Assembly: GCA_964403795.1 (NCBI GenBank)
Contig: CAYOHP010000138.1
Span: forward strand, 1-16,034
Length of the DNA: 16,034 nt
Direction of reading: 5' to 3'
Origin: CAYOHP01 sp964403795 [NCBI: uncultured bacterium]
GTDB lineage: Bacteria > Muiribacteriota > UBA6191 > CAZXTJ01
Below are positions 1-8,117 of this stretch, one piece after another. The position numbers and the translations under genes are program-made. The notes below the pieces were generated by a model that was not told the DNA's origin, made no database searches, and saw only the letters and a list, made by a program, of their open reading frames with translations. How positions within the stretch are numbered: the stretch's first letter is position 1; the number at the start of each line of letters is the position of its first letter.

Positions 1-638
1 TGCGTGTCACCCTGCAGGCCCTGGCCGCGGTGCTGGGATGCTTCCAGTCGCTACACACCAACTCGTGGGACGAGGCGCTCGGCCTCCCGACCGCCGATTC
101 GGTGCGGGTGGCGCTCCGGACCCAGCAGGTGATCGCCCACGAGACCAGGGTCGGGGACACCGTGGACCCCCTGGGCGGGTCCTTCGCGGTCGAAGCCATG
201 ACCGACCGGCTCGAGGCGGAGGCCTCGCAGCTGATCGACGCGATCGAGGAACGGGGCGGAGTGCTCCGCTGCCTGGAAGAGGGCTGGATCCAGGGGGAGA
301 TCACCCGCTCGGCCTTCGAGTTCCAGCGCGACCTGGAGGCAGGGAAGCGGGTCCAGGTAGGCGTGAACCGCTTCGCCACCGAGGCCGCCGGCCCTCCGCC
401 CGAGCCGCTCCGGCTGGACCCGAGCCTGGAGGATCGCCAGCGCGAGAAGCTCGCCGCTTTCCGCTCAGGGCGGGACCGGGCCCGGACCGACGCCTCGCTG
501 GCCGAACTCGGTCGGGTGGCGAGGGAGGGCGGGAACCTCATGCCGCCGACCCTGGCGGCGGTGAGGGCCCGGGCCACCCTGGGCGAGATCGCCGACGCCC
601 TGCGCTCGGTGTTCGGGGAGTACCAGCCGGGCGGGTGA
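1..638 (+). CDS. Methylmalonyl-CoA mutase catalytic subunit, C-terminal part (5' end outside window)
   Basis: The reading frame is open from the window edge (first full codon at position 3) to TGA at 636-638, so only about the last 211 residues are present. The start QALAAVLGCFQSLHTNS, then LPTADSVRVALRTQQ and DTVDPLGGSF, is the conserved C-terminal part of the mutase TIM-barrel domain. The enzyme family interconverts methylmalonyl-CoA and succinyl-CoA, or related acyl-CoA pairs, using adenosylcobalamin. The protein ends at VFGEYQPGG directly after the barrel domain, with no cobalamin-binding DxHxxG domain. This is therefore the split type, whose B12-binding subunit is a separate protein that would lie elsewhere. 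Isobutyryl-CoA or ethylmalonyl-CoA mutase cannot be excluded because the substrate-determining N-terminal part is missing. It converges on the ClpP-like gene with 33 bp between stops and no obvious terminator. Confidence 0.93.
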   Translation, partial: RVTLQALAAVLGCFQSLHTNSWDEALGLPTADSVRVALRTQQVIAHETRVGDTVDPLGGSFAVEAMTDRLEAEASQLIDAIEERGGVLRCLEEGWIQGEITRSAFEFQRDLEAGKRVQVGVNRFATEAAGPPPEPLRLDPSLEDRQREKLAAFRSGRDRARTDASLAELGRVAREGGNLMPPTLAAVRARATLGEIADALRSVFGEYQPGG

Positions 639-671
639 CCGGAGTCGGGGACCGTGAGCCTCTCGCCGGGG

Positions 672-1349
672 TCAGGCGCGGCGACGGGGGCCGGGCTTCC
701 GACCGGGGGCGGGTCGCGTCGTGGGTCGGGCCGGGTTCCCGGAACGGCTCCTCTTCGGGGAAGCCGGGGCGCGGCGGGCCGCCTTCCCCCTGCCCCCGCC
801 GGGGATCCGGACCGGGTTGAAATCGAGGATCCCGTCGATCAGGCCCCAGTCCCGACACTCCTCGGGGGTGAGCCAGGTCTCCTGGTGACGGAGCAGGCCG
901 CGGACCTCGACCTCGGTCCGTCCGGTGCACTTGACCAGGTGGGCGACCTGCTTGCGGGCGGTGTTCTTGATCTCGGTCATCCGCCCCTCCATCTCGGTCA
1001 CGCTCCCCGAGTTGGACCACGAGTACTCGTGGATCATGACCGAGGCGTTGCGGGTGGCCAGACGTCGGCCCCGGGTGCCCGACATCAGGATCACGGTGGC
1101 CGCCGACTCGACCGTCCCGAGCCCGATGGTACGGATCGGCTTGGAGAGGACCTCCATCAGGTCGGCCAGGCCGAAGGCCGGCTGCAGCAGCCCTCCCGCG
1201 GAGTTGATCCAGAGGGTGATCTCGCGGACCGAGCGGCGCCCCTCGAGGTAGGCGAGCTGCTCGATCAGGGTGCAGACCTTCTCGTCGTCGACCTCGCCGA
1301 AGAGGGTCAGGTGTCCCCGCTCGAGGTTCTTGACCTGGAAGTTCTCCAC
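672..1349 (-). CDS. ClpP-fold serine protease (divergent Clp protease proteolytic subunit)
   Basis: This 225-residue protein has the ClpP/crotonase fold. EITLWINSAGG (43-53) matches the ClpP INSPGG loop. GTVESAATVILMSGTRGRR (78-96) carries the nucleophile Ser82, and ASVMIHEYS (102-110) carries His107, with the usual 25-residue Ser-His spacing. The third catalytic residue, normally Asp in a D-R-F/D-F-[LM]-[ST] context, falls in RHQETWLTPEE (154-164), where only Glu157 or Gln156 is available. After the conserved WGLIDGIL the protein adds about 45 residues rich in Arg, Pro and Gly. There is no propeptide-like N-terminus. GTG start at 1349 is preceded at good spacing by AGGAGG, which overlaps the truB stop (13-bp gap), so it is the last gene of the rimP-truB operon. 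It may be a specialised or weakly active ClpP paralogue acting with an AAA+ partner. I cannot say whether another ClpP exists in the genome. Confidence 0.85.
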   Translation of the reverse strand: MENFQVKNLERGHLTLFGEVDDEKVCTLIEQLAYLEGRRSVREITLWINSAGGLLQPAFGLADLMEVLSKPIRTIGLGTVESAATVILMSGTRGRRLATRNASVMIHEYSWSNSGSVTEMEGRMTEIKNTARKQVAHLVKCTGRTEVEVRGLLRHQETWLTPEECRDWGLIDGILDFNPVRIPGGGRGKAARRAPASPKRSRSGNPARPTTRPAPGRKPGPRRRA

Positions 1350-1362
1350 GCCTGCTGCCCTC

Positions 1363-2307
1363 CTACGCCGGCCTCCGGTCCGCCAGGACCTTGAGCCCGG
1401 CGAGCCTCCCGTCGGGCTGCCGATGGGCCAGCGCCAGCGGGAACCCGGGGACCCCGTCGGTCACCAGGTACGCCTCGTCGTCCCGGGCCTCCCGCTCCAG
1501 CCGGTAGTCCTCCGGGCCGGGAGCGTGGCCGCACAGTAGTCGATCCCTGGCCGCTGGAACCACCTGCACCACGCCGAGCTCGGGGAGGAGCTCCGGGACG
1601 GGGAGGAAGGCTGCCTCCACGGCCCCGGGAGCGAGCAGATCGAAGGGAGTGCGGGACCGGGTCCGATCCAGGGTACCGACCCGTTCCCGGACCAGGGACT
1701 CGAGGATCCCCCCCACTCCGAGGGCGGCCCCGAGGTCGCGGGCGAGGCTGCGGATGTAGGTCCCACGACCGCACACGACCCGGAAGCGGACGGTCGGCCA
1801 GTGGTACTCGACGAGACCGATCGCGTGCACCACGATCTCACGGGCCTCGGGTACGACCTCGATCCCGGAGCGCGCCAGCTCATAGCCCCGCCGTCCGTCG
1901 ACGCGCCGGGCCGAGTACCGGGGTGGTACCTGGGGACTGCGTCCGACGAACCCGGCGAGGACCGTCTCGAGTCGGTCGCGGCCGGGGGGCGCCGACGGGG
2001 CGAAGGTCGACTCGGTCCGGCCGGTCCGGTCCAGGGTGTCGGTCAGGACGTCCAGGCGCGCCTCTGCCAGGTAGGTCTTGGTCCCTGCGCCGATCCGGTC
2101 CGCCAGCCGGGTGGCGGCGCCCACGCAGATCGGGAGCACGCCCTCCGCGAACGGGTCGAGGGTGCCGGCATGCCCGACCTTGGCGCCCCGTGGGAGGAGT
2201 CCCCGCACATAGGCGACGAGATCATGGGAGGTCGGCCCCACCGGCTTCCAGAGCGAGAGGACGCCGGGGTGTTGGCGAGCGGCCCCGGGATTCCGGCCCC
2301 GGCTCAC
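1363..2307 (-). CDS. truB: tRNA pseudouridine(55) synthase TruB
   Basis: The product (314 residues) converts U55 of the T-loop of tRNAs to pseudouridine. The N-terminal GVLSLWKPVGPTSHD (15-29) and KVGHAGTLDPFAEGVLPICVGAATR (43-67) are TruB signatures, and Asp51 is the expected catalytic aspartate. QVPPRYSARRVDGRRGYELAR and the VVCGRGTYIRSLARDLG motif follow in the usual order. A C-terminal PUA-like region covers about the last 80 residues. I chose the GTG at 2307 because it overlaps the rbfA stop as GTGA and places the conserved GVLSLWKP 15 residues in. The frame stays open far upstream but that extension is the shadow of rbfA. There is no strong Shine-Dalgarno sequence just upstream, so translation is probably coupled to rbfA. 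The stop lies within the ribosome binding site of the following ClpP-like gene. Confidence 0.96.
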   Translation of the reverse strand: MSRGRNPGAARQHPGVLSLWKPVGPTSHDLVAYVRGLLPRGAKVGHAGTLDPFAEGVLPICVGAATRLADRIGAGTKTYLAEARLDVLTDTLDRTGRTESTFAPSAPPGRDRLETVLAGFVGRSPQVPPRYSARRVDGRRGYELARSGIEVVPEAREIVVHAIGLVEYHWPTVRFRVVCGRGTYIRSLARDLGAALGVGGILESLVRERVGTLDRTRSRTPFDLLAPGAVEAAFLPVPELLPELGVVQVVPAARDRLLCGHAPGPEDYRLEREARDDEAYLVTDGVPGFPLALAHRQPDGRLAGLKVLADRRPA

Positions 2308-2810
2308 CGGGAGGGGTCCCCACTCTCCGGGGGATCGTCGTCCTCGCGGTCCCCACCGGAGAGGAGGTCGGTCCCGTCCTCCGGGTCCCGGACCGCAGCG
2401 GCCTCGTCCGGATCCGCGGGTCCGGGCTCCTCGAGGAGCCCGAGCCGGCGACGCTCGGCTCGTTCGGCCTCCAGGACCTCGAGCAGGTGTTCGACCCGAG
2501 CCGCCTGGTCCGGGGTCTCGTCGAGCCGCATGCGGAGCTTCGGCACCACCCGGAGACCGAGTTCCTCCCCCAGGCGTCGACGCAGGAAGGGCAGGGCGTG
2601 GCGCACCACGCCGAAGAGTCCCTCCTGCTGGCCCCGTTCGGCGAGGATGGCGATCCACACGTCGAGGACCGACAGGTCGGGGCTCACCTTGGCCCGGGAG
2701 ACGCTCACCATGCTGGCGGCCAGGCGCGCATCCCCGAGCTCATGGGTGATGAGGTGGGCCAACACCCGTTGGGCCTCGCGCTGGACCCGCTCCTGACGCC
2801 GACTCGACAC
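2304..2810 (-). CDS. rbfA: 30S ribosome-binding factor RbfA
   Basis: The protein has 168 residues and is an assembly factor that binds the 30S subunit and assists late 16S rRNA maturation. RQERVQREAQRVLAHLITHEL at the N-terminus, then VSVSRAKVSPDLSVLDVWIAI, then LRRRLGEELGLRVVPKLRMRLDE and a final VEHLLEVLE follow the order of the RbfA KH-like domain. Beyond about residue 120 it carries an extra tail, first Glu/Arg-rich and then acidic (DREDDDPPESGD), making it longer than the usual 115-135 residues. Function of the tail is unknown. The GTG start lies 7 bp after the infB stop, with only a weak GAGG some distance upstream, which suggests coupling to infB. Its TGA overlaps the truB GTG. Confidence 0.94.
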   Translation of the reverse strand: MSSRRQERVQREAQRVLAHLITHELGDARLAASMVSVSRAKVSPDLSVLDVWIAILAERGQQEGLFGVVRHALPFLRRRLGEELGLRVVPKLRMRLDETPDQAARVEHLLEVLEAERAERRRLGLLEEPGPADPDEAAAVRDPEDGTDLLSGGDREDDDPPESGDPSR

Positions 2811-2817
2811 GATGGGC

Positions 2818-5800
2818 CTAGCGGGCGACCTCGCGGGACTCGATGACCTCGATCACGTCCTGGGGCTTCAGGTCGTTGAAGCCGTCGAGTCCGATGCCGC
2901 ACTCGAAGCCGGTCTGGACCTCGCGCACGTCGTCCTTGAACCGCTTGAGCGAAGCGATCGCCCCGCTCCAGACGGGGACGCCGTCCCGGAGGACCCGGGC
3001 CTTGCAGTTGCGTGCGATCTTGCCGTCGAGCACGTAGGACCCGGCGATCTTGCCGAACTTGGGGACGCTGAAGACCTGGCGGACTTCGGCGGACCCCACC
3101 ACGTGCTCCTCGTAGGTGGGCTCGAGCAGGCCCTTGACGGCCTTCTCGATCTCCTCGAGGCACTCGTAGATGATGTCGTAGGCCTTGATCTGGACACCAT
3201 GTTGCTCGGACAGCTTCCGGACCGAGGCCGGCGGACGCACGTGGAACGAGAGCAGGACCGCGTCCGAGGCGGCTGCCAGCATCACGTCGCCGTCGTTGGG
3301 CGCACCGACCCCGGAGTGCACGACCCTGACCTCGACCTCGTCGTTGGAGAGCTTGACCAGCGAGTCGGCCAGGGCCGTCGCCGAGCCCTGCACGTCGGCC
3401 TTCACCACGAAGTTCAGGCTCTTCTTCTCGCCGGGCCTGCCGGCCGCGAACAGATTCTCGAGGCTGGCGTGCAGCTTCTTCGACTCGCCGCTGGCCACCT
3501 GGTTCTTCATCCGCTCGCGACGGGCTTCGACCAGGCTCCGGGCCTCGGCGTCGTCCTCGCAGACCTGGAACTGGGTGTTGATCTCGGGGACGTCCTGCCA
3601 GCCGATGACCTCGACCGGGGTCCCGGGTCCGGTGAAGTCGACCGGATTGCCGTCCCAGTCCCGGAGCAGGCGGACCCGGCCCATGGAGGTACCGGCCACG
3701 AAGCTCATGCCCTTCTCGAGGGTTCCTTCCTGGACCAGCACGGTGGCGACGGGGCCGAGGCCCTTGTCGAGCCGGCTTTCCAGGACCACGCCCACGGGGT
3801 CGGCCGAGGGGTCGGAAGAGAGCTCGAGCATCTGGGTCTGGAGGGCGATCATCTCCACCAGGTCGGGGATCCCTTCGCCGGTCCTGGCCGAGACGGGCAC
3901 CACCACGGTGCTCCCGCCCCATGCCTCCGGCACCAGGTTCTCGGCCGCCAGGCCCTGGTAGACCCGCTGGTCGTCCCGACCCGGGGCATCGATCTTGTTC
4001 ATCGCCACCATGATCGGGCAGCCGGCGGCCCGGGCGTGATGGATGGCTTCCTTGGTCTGGGGCATGACGCCGTCGTCGGCGGCCACCACCAGCACCACCA
4101 TGTCGGTGACCTGGGCGCCCTGGGCACGCATGGCGGTGAAGGCCTCGTGGCCCGGGGTGTCGATGAAGGTCAGCCGATCGCCACCTTCGCTCACGACCTG
4201 GTAGGCGCCGATGTGCTGGGTGATCCCACCCGCTTCGCCGGCCACCACGTCGCTCTTGCGGATCCGGTCGAGGATCGAGGTCTTGCCGTGGTCGACGTGA
4301 CCCATCACGGTGATGACGGCGGGCCGCGGCGAGAGCTCTCCGGAGACGATCTCCTCGTCGCCGGCTTCGTCCTCGCCCTCGGCGCCTTCGTCGGTGCCAC
4401 CCTCCTCGCCCTCGGCGAGGGTCGCCTCCTCGTCTTCCTCGGGCTCCTCGGGGTTCTTCAGCTCGTAGCCGAACTCCGCCACCAGGATGCTCGCGGTATC
4501 GAGGTCGATCCGCTGGTTCAAGCTCACCATCTGCCCGATGCCGATCAGCTTCTTGATCAGCTCGGCAGACGGCTGGTTGAGCATGGCGGCGAGTTCCGCC
4601 ACCGAGACCGCATCCGAGAGGTAGAGGACCTTCTCGTCGCGGGCTTCCTGCTCACGAGCCAATCGGGCTTCGATACGACCCTTCTTCTCGGCCCGGTACC
4701 GGGCCCGGCGCCCGGCTCCCCCACCCTTGCCCCGGCTCAGCCTGGGACGGGCCTGGAGCGGGCTGTAGCTCGCCAGCTCGTCGGTACCAGGGATCACCCT
4801 CCGGGCGGTCCGATCGTAGGGAGTCGAGGCGCCCGCCGCGCCCGGCTCGGCGGGTCGCCGGCCGCGGGCTCCGTCGACCTCGTCCCGGTGGGGGCGGGTC
4901 TTGGGACGGTCGCGATCGCGATCGCGATCGCGATCGCGCTCGGAAGGGGCACCCGGGGCGCCGGGGGCCGCGCCGCGACCCGGGCCTCCTCCCGGTCCGC
5001 CGCGGCCGGGACCGCGACCGAAGCCTCCACCCGGTCCGCCGGGACCGCGGGAGAAGCCGCCCCCGGGCCCACCGGGACCGCGACCGAAGCCTCCACCACC
5101 GGGACCTCGGGAGAAGCCTCCACCGGGTGCACCGGGCCCCCGGGAGAAGCCTCCACCGGGACCGCGGGAGAAGCCGCCGCCGGGTCCCCCGGGACCGCGG
5201 GAGAAGCCTCCTCCGGGGCCGCCGGGGCCAGCCCCGGGTGCTCCTGGGCGGAATCCACCCTGGGGACGTCCCCCCGGCTGGGGTCGGTACTCGCGCAGGC
5301 CGCGGGCCGCCTCGGGGCGGAACTCCCGGCTCACGGGCCGGGCCGCGCCGGGCCCACCCGCACCGGGGCCGCCAGGCCCTGCGCCAGGACCACCAGGGAA
5401 GCCGGGCCGTCCGCCTGGGGGGCGCGGGCCTTGGCCTTCGCTCCGGACCATTCCGGCGCCTCGAGGGCTGCTCCCGTCGACCCGGTACACCGCCGGGCCC
5501 GATCCAGGACCGCGGGGGGGGCCGAACCGATCCGGGCGTTCGCGTGAGCCGCGCTCATCCCGGCCTCCGGGAGAGCCCTGGCGGTAGACGCCAGGACCCG
5601 CACCCGGGCGACCCGGACCGGTGCCCGGGGGATAGCCCTTCATGGTCTCTCCCTTGAACGTGGGAGTTGTGCCGGCCCGGTAGGCCGCCACGGGAGCACT
5701 GGGCGGTCCCTGGGGGCGGGGAGCCGGCCGGTCCCCGGGCCGGTCGCCTCCGCGAGCTTCGGGGCGAGATCCGGGCCTGGGGGAACGCAAGTCGCCAGGG

Positions 5801-6354
5801 CGACGAGCCGGTTCCCTGCGAGCGCTCCCCGCAGCGGCATCGGCGGGAACCCCGGCCTCGCCGGAGGCGGCCGCGGGAGCTTCGGATTCAGGGCTCGGAG
5901 TCGGAGGAAGGGCTTCGCGGGGGGGACGGATGGGTGCAGGAGTCACTTGGATGGGAGTCGACGGCTTGGCTGCCGCGGGCCTGGTCGAGCGGGCATGGGA
6001 GGAGGACTCGGAGACTTCCTCCGATCCCTTCTCGCCGTCTGCCGCCGACTTGGGGGACTTGGCTGCGGCCTTCTTGCGGGCCGGAGCCTTCTTGGGTGCG
6101 GACGACTTGGAGGATCCCTCGGGAGCGGGGTCCGAGGACCCGCGAGCACCCTTCAACGAGCCCCGGAGCTTGGACGCGGTGTCCTCGTCCACGGTGCCCA
6201 GGGCGTTGGCGAACGAAAATCCGGCGCTTTCGCACCGGGCCAGGAACTCCTTGGACGACAGCCCGAGGTCCTTGGCAAGGGTATACAGCCTGATCTTCGA
6301 CGACATGATGTTCTGGAGATCCTGTTCCTTCTGCGGCCGGCATCCGGTCCGCAT
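2818..6354 (-). CDS. infB: Translation initiation factor IF-2, with a very long low-complexity N-terminal region
   Basis: IF-2 is the GTPase that brings initiator fMet-tRNA to the 30S subunit and promotes subunit joining. An IF2_N domain ([18 protein letters not shown]) lies near residues 20-40. A disordered region runs from about 70 to 560, with a Lys/Ala-rich start, Pro/Gly/Arg-rich body and seven GGGF[SG]RGP repeats near 372-460. A second IF2_N unit ([22 protein letters not shown]) lies near 575-630, followed by an acidic linker. The G domain begins about residue 680 with G1 GHVDHGKT (685-692), then [24 protein letters not shown] and SARTGEG. The beta-barrel and fMet-tRNA-binding C-terminal domains follow, ending [13 protein letters not shown]. 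At 1178 residues it is longer than E. coli IF-2 (890). I chose ATG at 6354 because GAGG precedes it closely; ATG at 6306 ([10 protein letters not shown]) begins nearer the conserved domain but has only distant purine-rich sequence. Confidence 0.96.
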   Translation of the reverse strand: MRTGCRPQKEQDLQNIMSSKIRLYTLAKDLGLSSKEFLARCESAGFSFANALGTVDEDTASKLRGSLKGARGSSDPAPEGSSKSSAPKKAPARKKAAAKSPKSAADGEKGSEEVSESSSHARSTRPAAAKPSTPIQVTPAPIRPPREALPPTPSPESEAPAAASGEAGVPADAAAGSARREPARRPGDLRSPRPGSRPEARGGDRPGDRPAPRPQGPPSAPVAAYRAGTTPTFKGETMKGYPPGTGPGRPGAGPGVYRQGSPGGRDERGSRERPDRFGPPRGPGSGPAVYRVDGSSPRGAGMVRSEGQGPRPPGGRPGFPGGPGAGPGGPGAGGPGAARPVSREFRPEAARGLREYRPQPGGRPQGGFRPGAPGAGPGGPGGGFSRGPGGPGGGFSRGPGGGFSRGPGAPGGGFSRGPGGGGFGRGPGGPGGGFSRGPGGPGGGFGRGPGRGGPGGGPGRGAAPGAPGAPSERDRDRDRDRDRPKTRPHRDEVDGARGRRPAEPGAAGASTPYDRTARRVIPGTDELASYSPLQARPRLSRGKGGGAGRRARYRAEKKGRIEARLAREQEARDEKVLYLSDAVSVAELAAMLNQPSAELIKKLIGIGQMVSLNQRIDLDTASILVAEFGYELKNPEEPEEDEEATLAEGEEGGTDEGAEGEDEAGDEEIVSGELSPRPAVITVMGHVDHGKTSILDRIRKSDVVAGEAGGITQHIGAYQVVSEGGDRLTFIDTPGHEAFTAMRAQGAQVTDMVVLVVAADDGVMPQTKEAIHHARAAGCPIMVAMNKIDAPGRDDQRVYQGLAAENLVPEAWGGSTVVVPVSARTGEGIPDLVEMIALQTQMLELSSDPSADPVGVVLESRLDKGLGPVATVLVQEGTLEKGMSFVAGTSMGRVRLLRDWDGNPVDFTGPGTPVEVIGWQDVPEINTQFQVCEDDAEARSLVEARRERMKNQVASGESKKLHASLENLFAAGRPGEKKSLNFVVKADVQGSATALADSLVKLSNDEVEVRVVHSGVGAPNDGDVMLAAASDAVLLSFHVRPPASVRKLSEQHGVQIKAYDIIYECLEEIEKAVKGLLEPTYEEHVVGSAEVRQVFSVPKFGKIAGSYVLDGKIARNCKARVLRDGVPVWSGAIASLKRFKDDVREVQTGFECGIGLDGFNDLKPQDVIEVIESREVAR
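4910..4940. repeat. GCGATC hexamer tandem run inside infB
   Basis: About five head-to-tail hexamers of GCGATC encode the alternating Arg-Asp stretch near IF-2 residues 472-485. The run contains overlapping GCGATCGC palindromes. It lies in the disordered N-terminal part of the protein, where length change by whole hexamers would keep the frame. Confidence 0.85.
4978..5240 (-). repeat. Coding repeat in infB giving GGGF[SG]RGP units
   Basis: On the minus strand this stretch encodes seven units of GGGFSRGP or GGGFGRGP separated by short GGP or GAP spacers (about residues 372-460 of IF-2). The DNA units are near repeats, with the plus-strand core ccgcgggagaagcc recurring with synonymous changes. 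The Gly-Phe-Arg pattern looks like the RGG-box low-complexity segments of some RNA-binding proteins. That functional parallel is inference. Confidence 0.8.
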
Positions 6355-6360
6355 CGCACC

Positions 6361-6372
6361 TCATCGAGACAT
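6361..6372 (-). promoter_or_regulatory. Three-codon mini-ORF with a strong ribosome binding site just upstream of infB
   Basis: In the 73-bp nusA-infB gap, the minus strand reads GAGGAG, eight bases, then ATG TCT CGA TGA. The mini-ORF (Met-Ser-Arg-stop) is in the same frame as infB, and its stop overlaps the GAGG that precedes the infB ATG at 6354. The better Shine-Dalgarno sequence belongs to the mini-ORF, not to infB. Ribosomes may therefore initiate here and reinitiate at infB. It could also be a remnant of an older infB start broken by a stop, or a sequencing error. Confidence 0.4.
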
Positions 6373-6427
6373 GGGCGCCTCTCCTCGTTCGGATGGACTC
6401 GCAGCACCCCTCCGGCTGCCGCAGTGC

Positions 6428-7498
6428 CTAGACGGCGTCGAGGTACTCCTCGCCTTCTATTTCACTCTCGTAGGTGATGTCAATCTTCACGTTGGCGAGC
6501 TTGGCGGCCAGGCGCACGTTCTGTCCCTCGCGACCGATCGCCAGGGAGAGCTCCCGCTGCGGGACGACGACCGTGAGCTTGCCGTCGTCGTCGGGACCGA
6601 GGATCCGGACCGGCTTGGCGGGCTTGAGCGCCTCGGCCACGAACACCCGGATGTCGTCCGACCAGCGGATCACGTCGATCTTCTCGCCCTGCACCTCGTT
6701 GACGATGATCTGGATCCGACTGCCCTTGAGGCCCACGCAGGCCCCCACGGGATCGACCGAGGACTCGTAGGACGAGACCGCCACCTTGCTCCGGACGCCC
6801 GGCTCCCTGGCGATGGCCTCGACCCGGACGATGCCTTCCTGGATCTCGGGGATCTCCTGTTCGAAGAGCTTCACCATGAAGTTCTTGGAGGCCCGGGAGA
6901 GGACGATCTGGGGGCCCTTGTTCCCGAACGAGACATCTTCGATCACGGCCTTGATCCGATCGCCGTGCTGGTAGCGCTCGCCCGGGATCTGCTCCCGGGC
7001 CGGCATCACCAGCTCGACGTCGTCGTACTGGACGTAGAGGTCGCCCTTCTCGAAGCGCTGGACCCGTCCCAGGACCAGGAGGCCGATCTTGTCCTTGAAG
7101 TCGTCGTAGGTCCGCTTGCGCTCGGACTCCCGGAACTTCTGGATCATCACCTGCTTGGCGGTCTGGGCTGCGATCCGGCCGAAGGAATCGGGAGTCTCGT
7201 CGACCAGCACATGGCCGCCGATCTGGATCGAAGGATCGACCTTCTGGGCGGCCGCCAGATCGATCTCCAGCCACGGGTCGTCGACGTCCTCGACCACGGC
7301 CTTGTGGACCCGGACCTTGACCCCGCCCGAGAGGTCGACCTCGAAGCGATCGTCGGGGACCTCCTCGTCGGGCTCGAGGAACTTCTTCTTCCAGGCCGTG
7401 AGCATGGCCGACTTCAGGGCCTCGACCAGATCCTCGCGCGGGATCTTGCGCTCCCGGTGCACCTGTTCGATGACTTCTTCCAGGTCCAGTCCACTCAT
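6428..7498 (-). CDS. nusA: Transcription termination/antitermination factor NusA (short form)
   Basis: NusA binds RNA polymerase and nascent RNA to modulate pausing, termination and antitermination. The 356-residue protein has the RNA-polymerase-binding N-terminal domain (about 1-125; EALKSAMLTAWKKKF and the QTAKQVMIQKFRESER helix). An S1 domain follows (about 134-200; GLLVLGRVQRFEKGDLYVQYDD to GPQIVLSRAS), then KH1 (VRVEAIAREPGVRSKVAV, DPVGACVGLKGSRIQ) and KH2 (VVVPQRELSLAIGREGQNVRLAAKL). It ends soon after KH2 and lacks the C-terminal acidic AR repeats of E. coli NusA (495 residues), as is usual outside Proteobacteria. ATG at 7498 has GGAGGGG a few bases upstream and lies 15 bp after the rimP stop. 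The next gene, infB, follows after 73 bp. No ylxR-type gene is found between nusA and infB, where it often occurs. Confidence 0.97.
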   Translation of the reverse strand: MSGLDLEEVIEQVHRERKIPREDLVEALKSAMLTAWKKKFLEPDEEVPDDRFEVDLSGGVKVRVHKAVVEDVDDPWLEIDLAAAQKVDPSIQIGGHVLVDETPDSFGRIAAQTAKQVMIQKFRESERKRTYDDFKDKIGLLVLGRVQRFEKGDLYVQYDDVELVMPAREQIPGERYQHGDRIKAVIEDVSFGNKGPQIVLSRASKNFMVKLFEQEIPEIQEGIVRVEAIAREPGVRSKVAVSSYESSVDPVGACVGLKGSRIQIIVNEVQGEKIDVIRWSDDIRVFVAEALKPAKPVRILGPDDDGKLTVVVPQRELSLAIGREGQNVRLAAKLANVKIDITYESEIEGEEYLDAV

Positions 7499-7513
7499 AG
7501 ACCCCTCCGGCCC

Positions 7514-8005
7514 CTACGGCGACGACTCTCGGAACTCGATGGCACGATGGACCTTGCGAACGTCGTCGAGGCGGCACTGCTGCCTCGATCCGTCCTCGGC
7601 CTCGATGACAAAACCCGCTGGGTCGGCTTCCACCAGCGTCCCCACCAGCTTCTCGACCCCGCCGGGCCGGGCCTCGCGGAGCTGGACCTGGACCTTGCGA
7701 CCCAGGTTCCTCCGGAAGTCGGCCTCGGAACGGATGGGCCGGTCCAGCCCCGGCGAACTCACTTCGAGCGAGTAGCCGGCCGGGAACGGATCCCCGGTCT
7801 CCTCGATCCTGGCCCCTAGGGCCCGAGAGACCTGGGCGCAATCGTCGAGACGCACGCCCTGGGGACCGTCGACGAAGATCTGGATATTGGGGCGCTTGGG
7901 GCTGCCGCCGAGCAGGAGGTCGACGAGCTCCAGGCCCAGGGAAGCCAGGATCGGCTCGAGGAGGACGCGGACCCGGTCGAGACCCGCTTGATAGCGTGGA
8001 TCCAT
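7514..8005 (-). CDS. rimP: Ribosome maturation factor RimP
   Basis: RimP assists 30S subunit assembly. The 163-residue protein shows the family pattern: an N-terminal RVRVLLEPILASLGLELVDL, then PNIQIFVDGPQGVRLDDCAQVSRALG, the signature YSLEVSSPGLDRPIRSEADFRRNLGRKV and a C-terminal SH3-like domain ending near the stop (LVEADPAGFVIE, LDDVRKVHRAIEF). I chose ATG at 8005 because AAAGGAGG lies 7 bases upstream. The frame continues upstream, but an in-frame ATG 21 bases earlier sits before that ribosome binding site and the rest runs into the leader hairpin. It is the first gene of the rimP-nusA-infB-rbfA-truB-clpP-like operon. Its leader holds a terminator-like hairpin downstream of a possible promoter, which suggests control by attenuation. 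Confidence 0.95.
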   Translation of the reverse strand: MDPRYQAGLDRVRVLLEPILASLGLELVDLLLGGSPKRPNIQIFVDGPQGVRLDDCAQVSRALGARIEETGDPFPAGYSLEVSSPGLDRPIRSEADFRRNLGRKVQVQLREARPGGVEKLVGTLVEADPAGFVIEAEDGSRQQCRLDDVRKVHRAIEFRESSP

Positions 8006-8057
8006 GGGCGTTCCTCCTTTCGACATAGCCCGCCGGACCGGAACTCGCCCCACAATG

Positions 8058-8084
8058 AAAAAGAGTGGCGAGGTGGCCACTCTT
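8058..8084 (-). terminator. Intrinsic-terminator-like hairpin in the rimP leader
   Basis: On the minus strand AAGAGTGGC, a six-base loop CACCTC and GCCACTCTT form a perfect 9-bp stem, and the sequence continues in T residues (five in a row, two of them from the stem). This is the classical shape of a Rho-independent terminator. It lies about 50 bases before the rimP start and downstream of a possible promoter. It could act as an attenuator of the rimP operon, or block read-through from the upstream genes. A premature terminator ahead of rimP has been described as a leader element in other bacteria, as I recall. Confidence 0.75.
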
Positions 8085-8117
8085 CGATTGCGCAGCCGAT
8101 CGCGGTTCGACGCTCCC

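Noticed and set aside
2308-2658. N-terminal extension of TruB
   Set aside because: The extension overlaps rbfA completely, is Arg/Gly/Pro-rich, and the GTGA overlap start at 2307 matches family length.
2812-5547. 911-codon plus-strand open frame opposite infB
   Set aside because: It is the antisense shadow of a high-GC gene; the minus strand encodes clear IF-2 motifs and the plus product has no recognisable domain.
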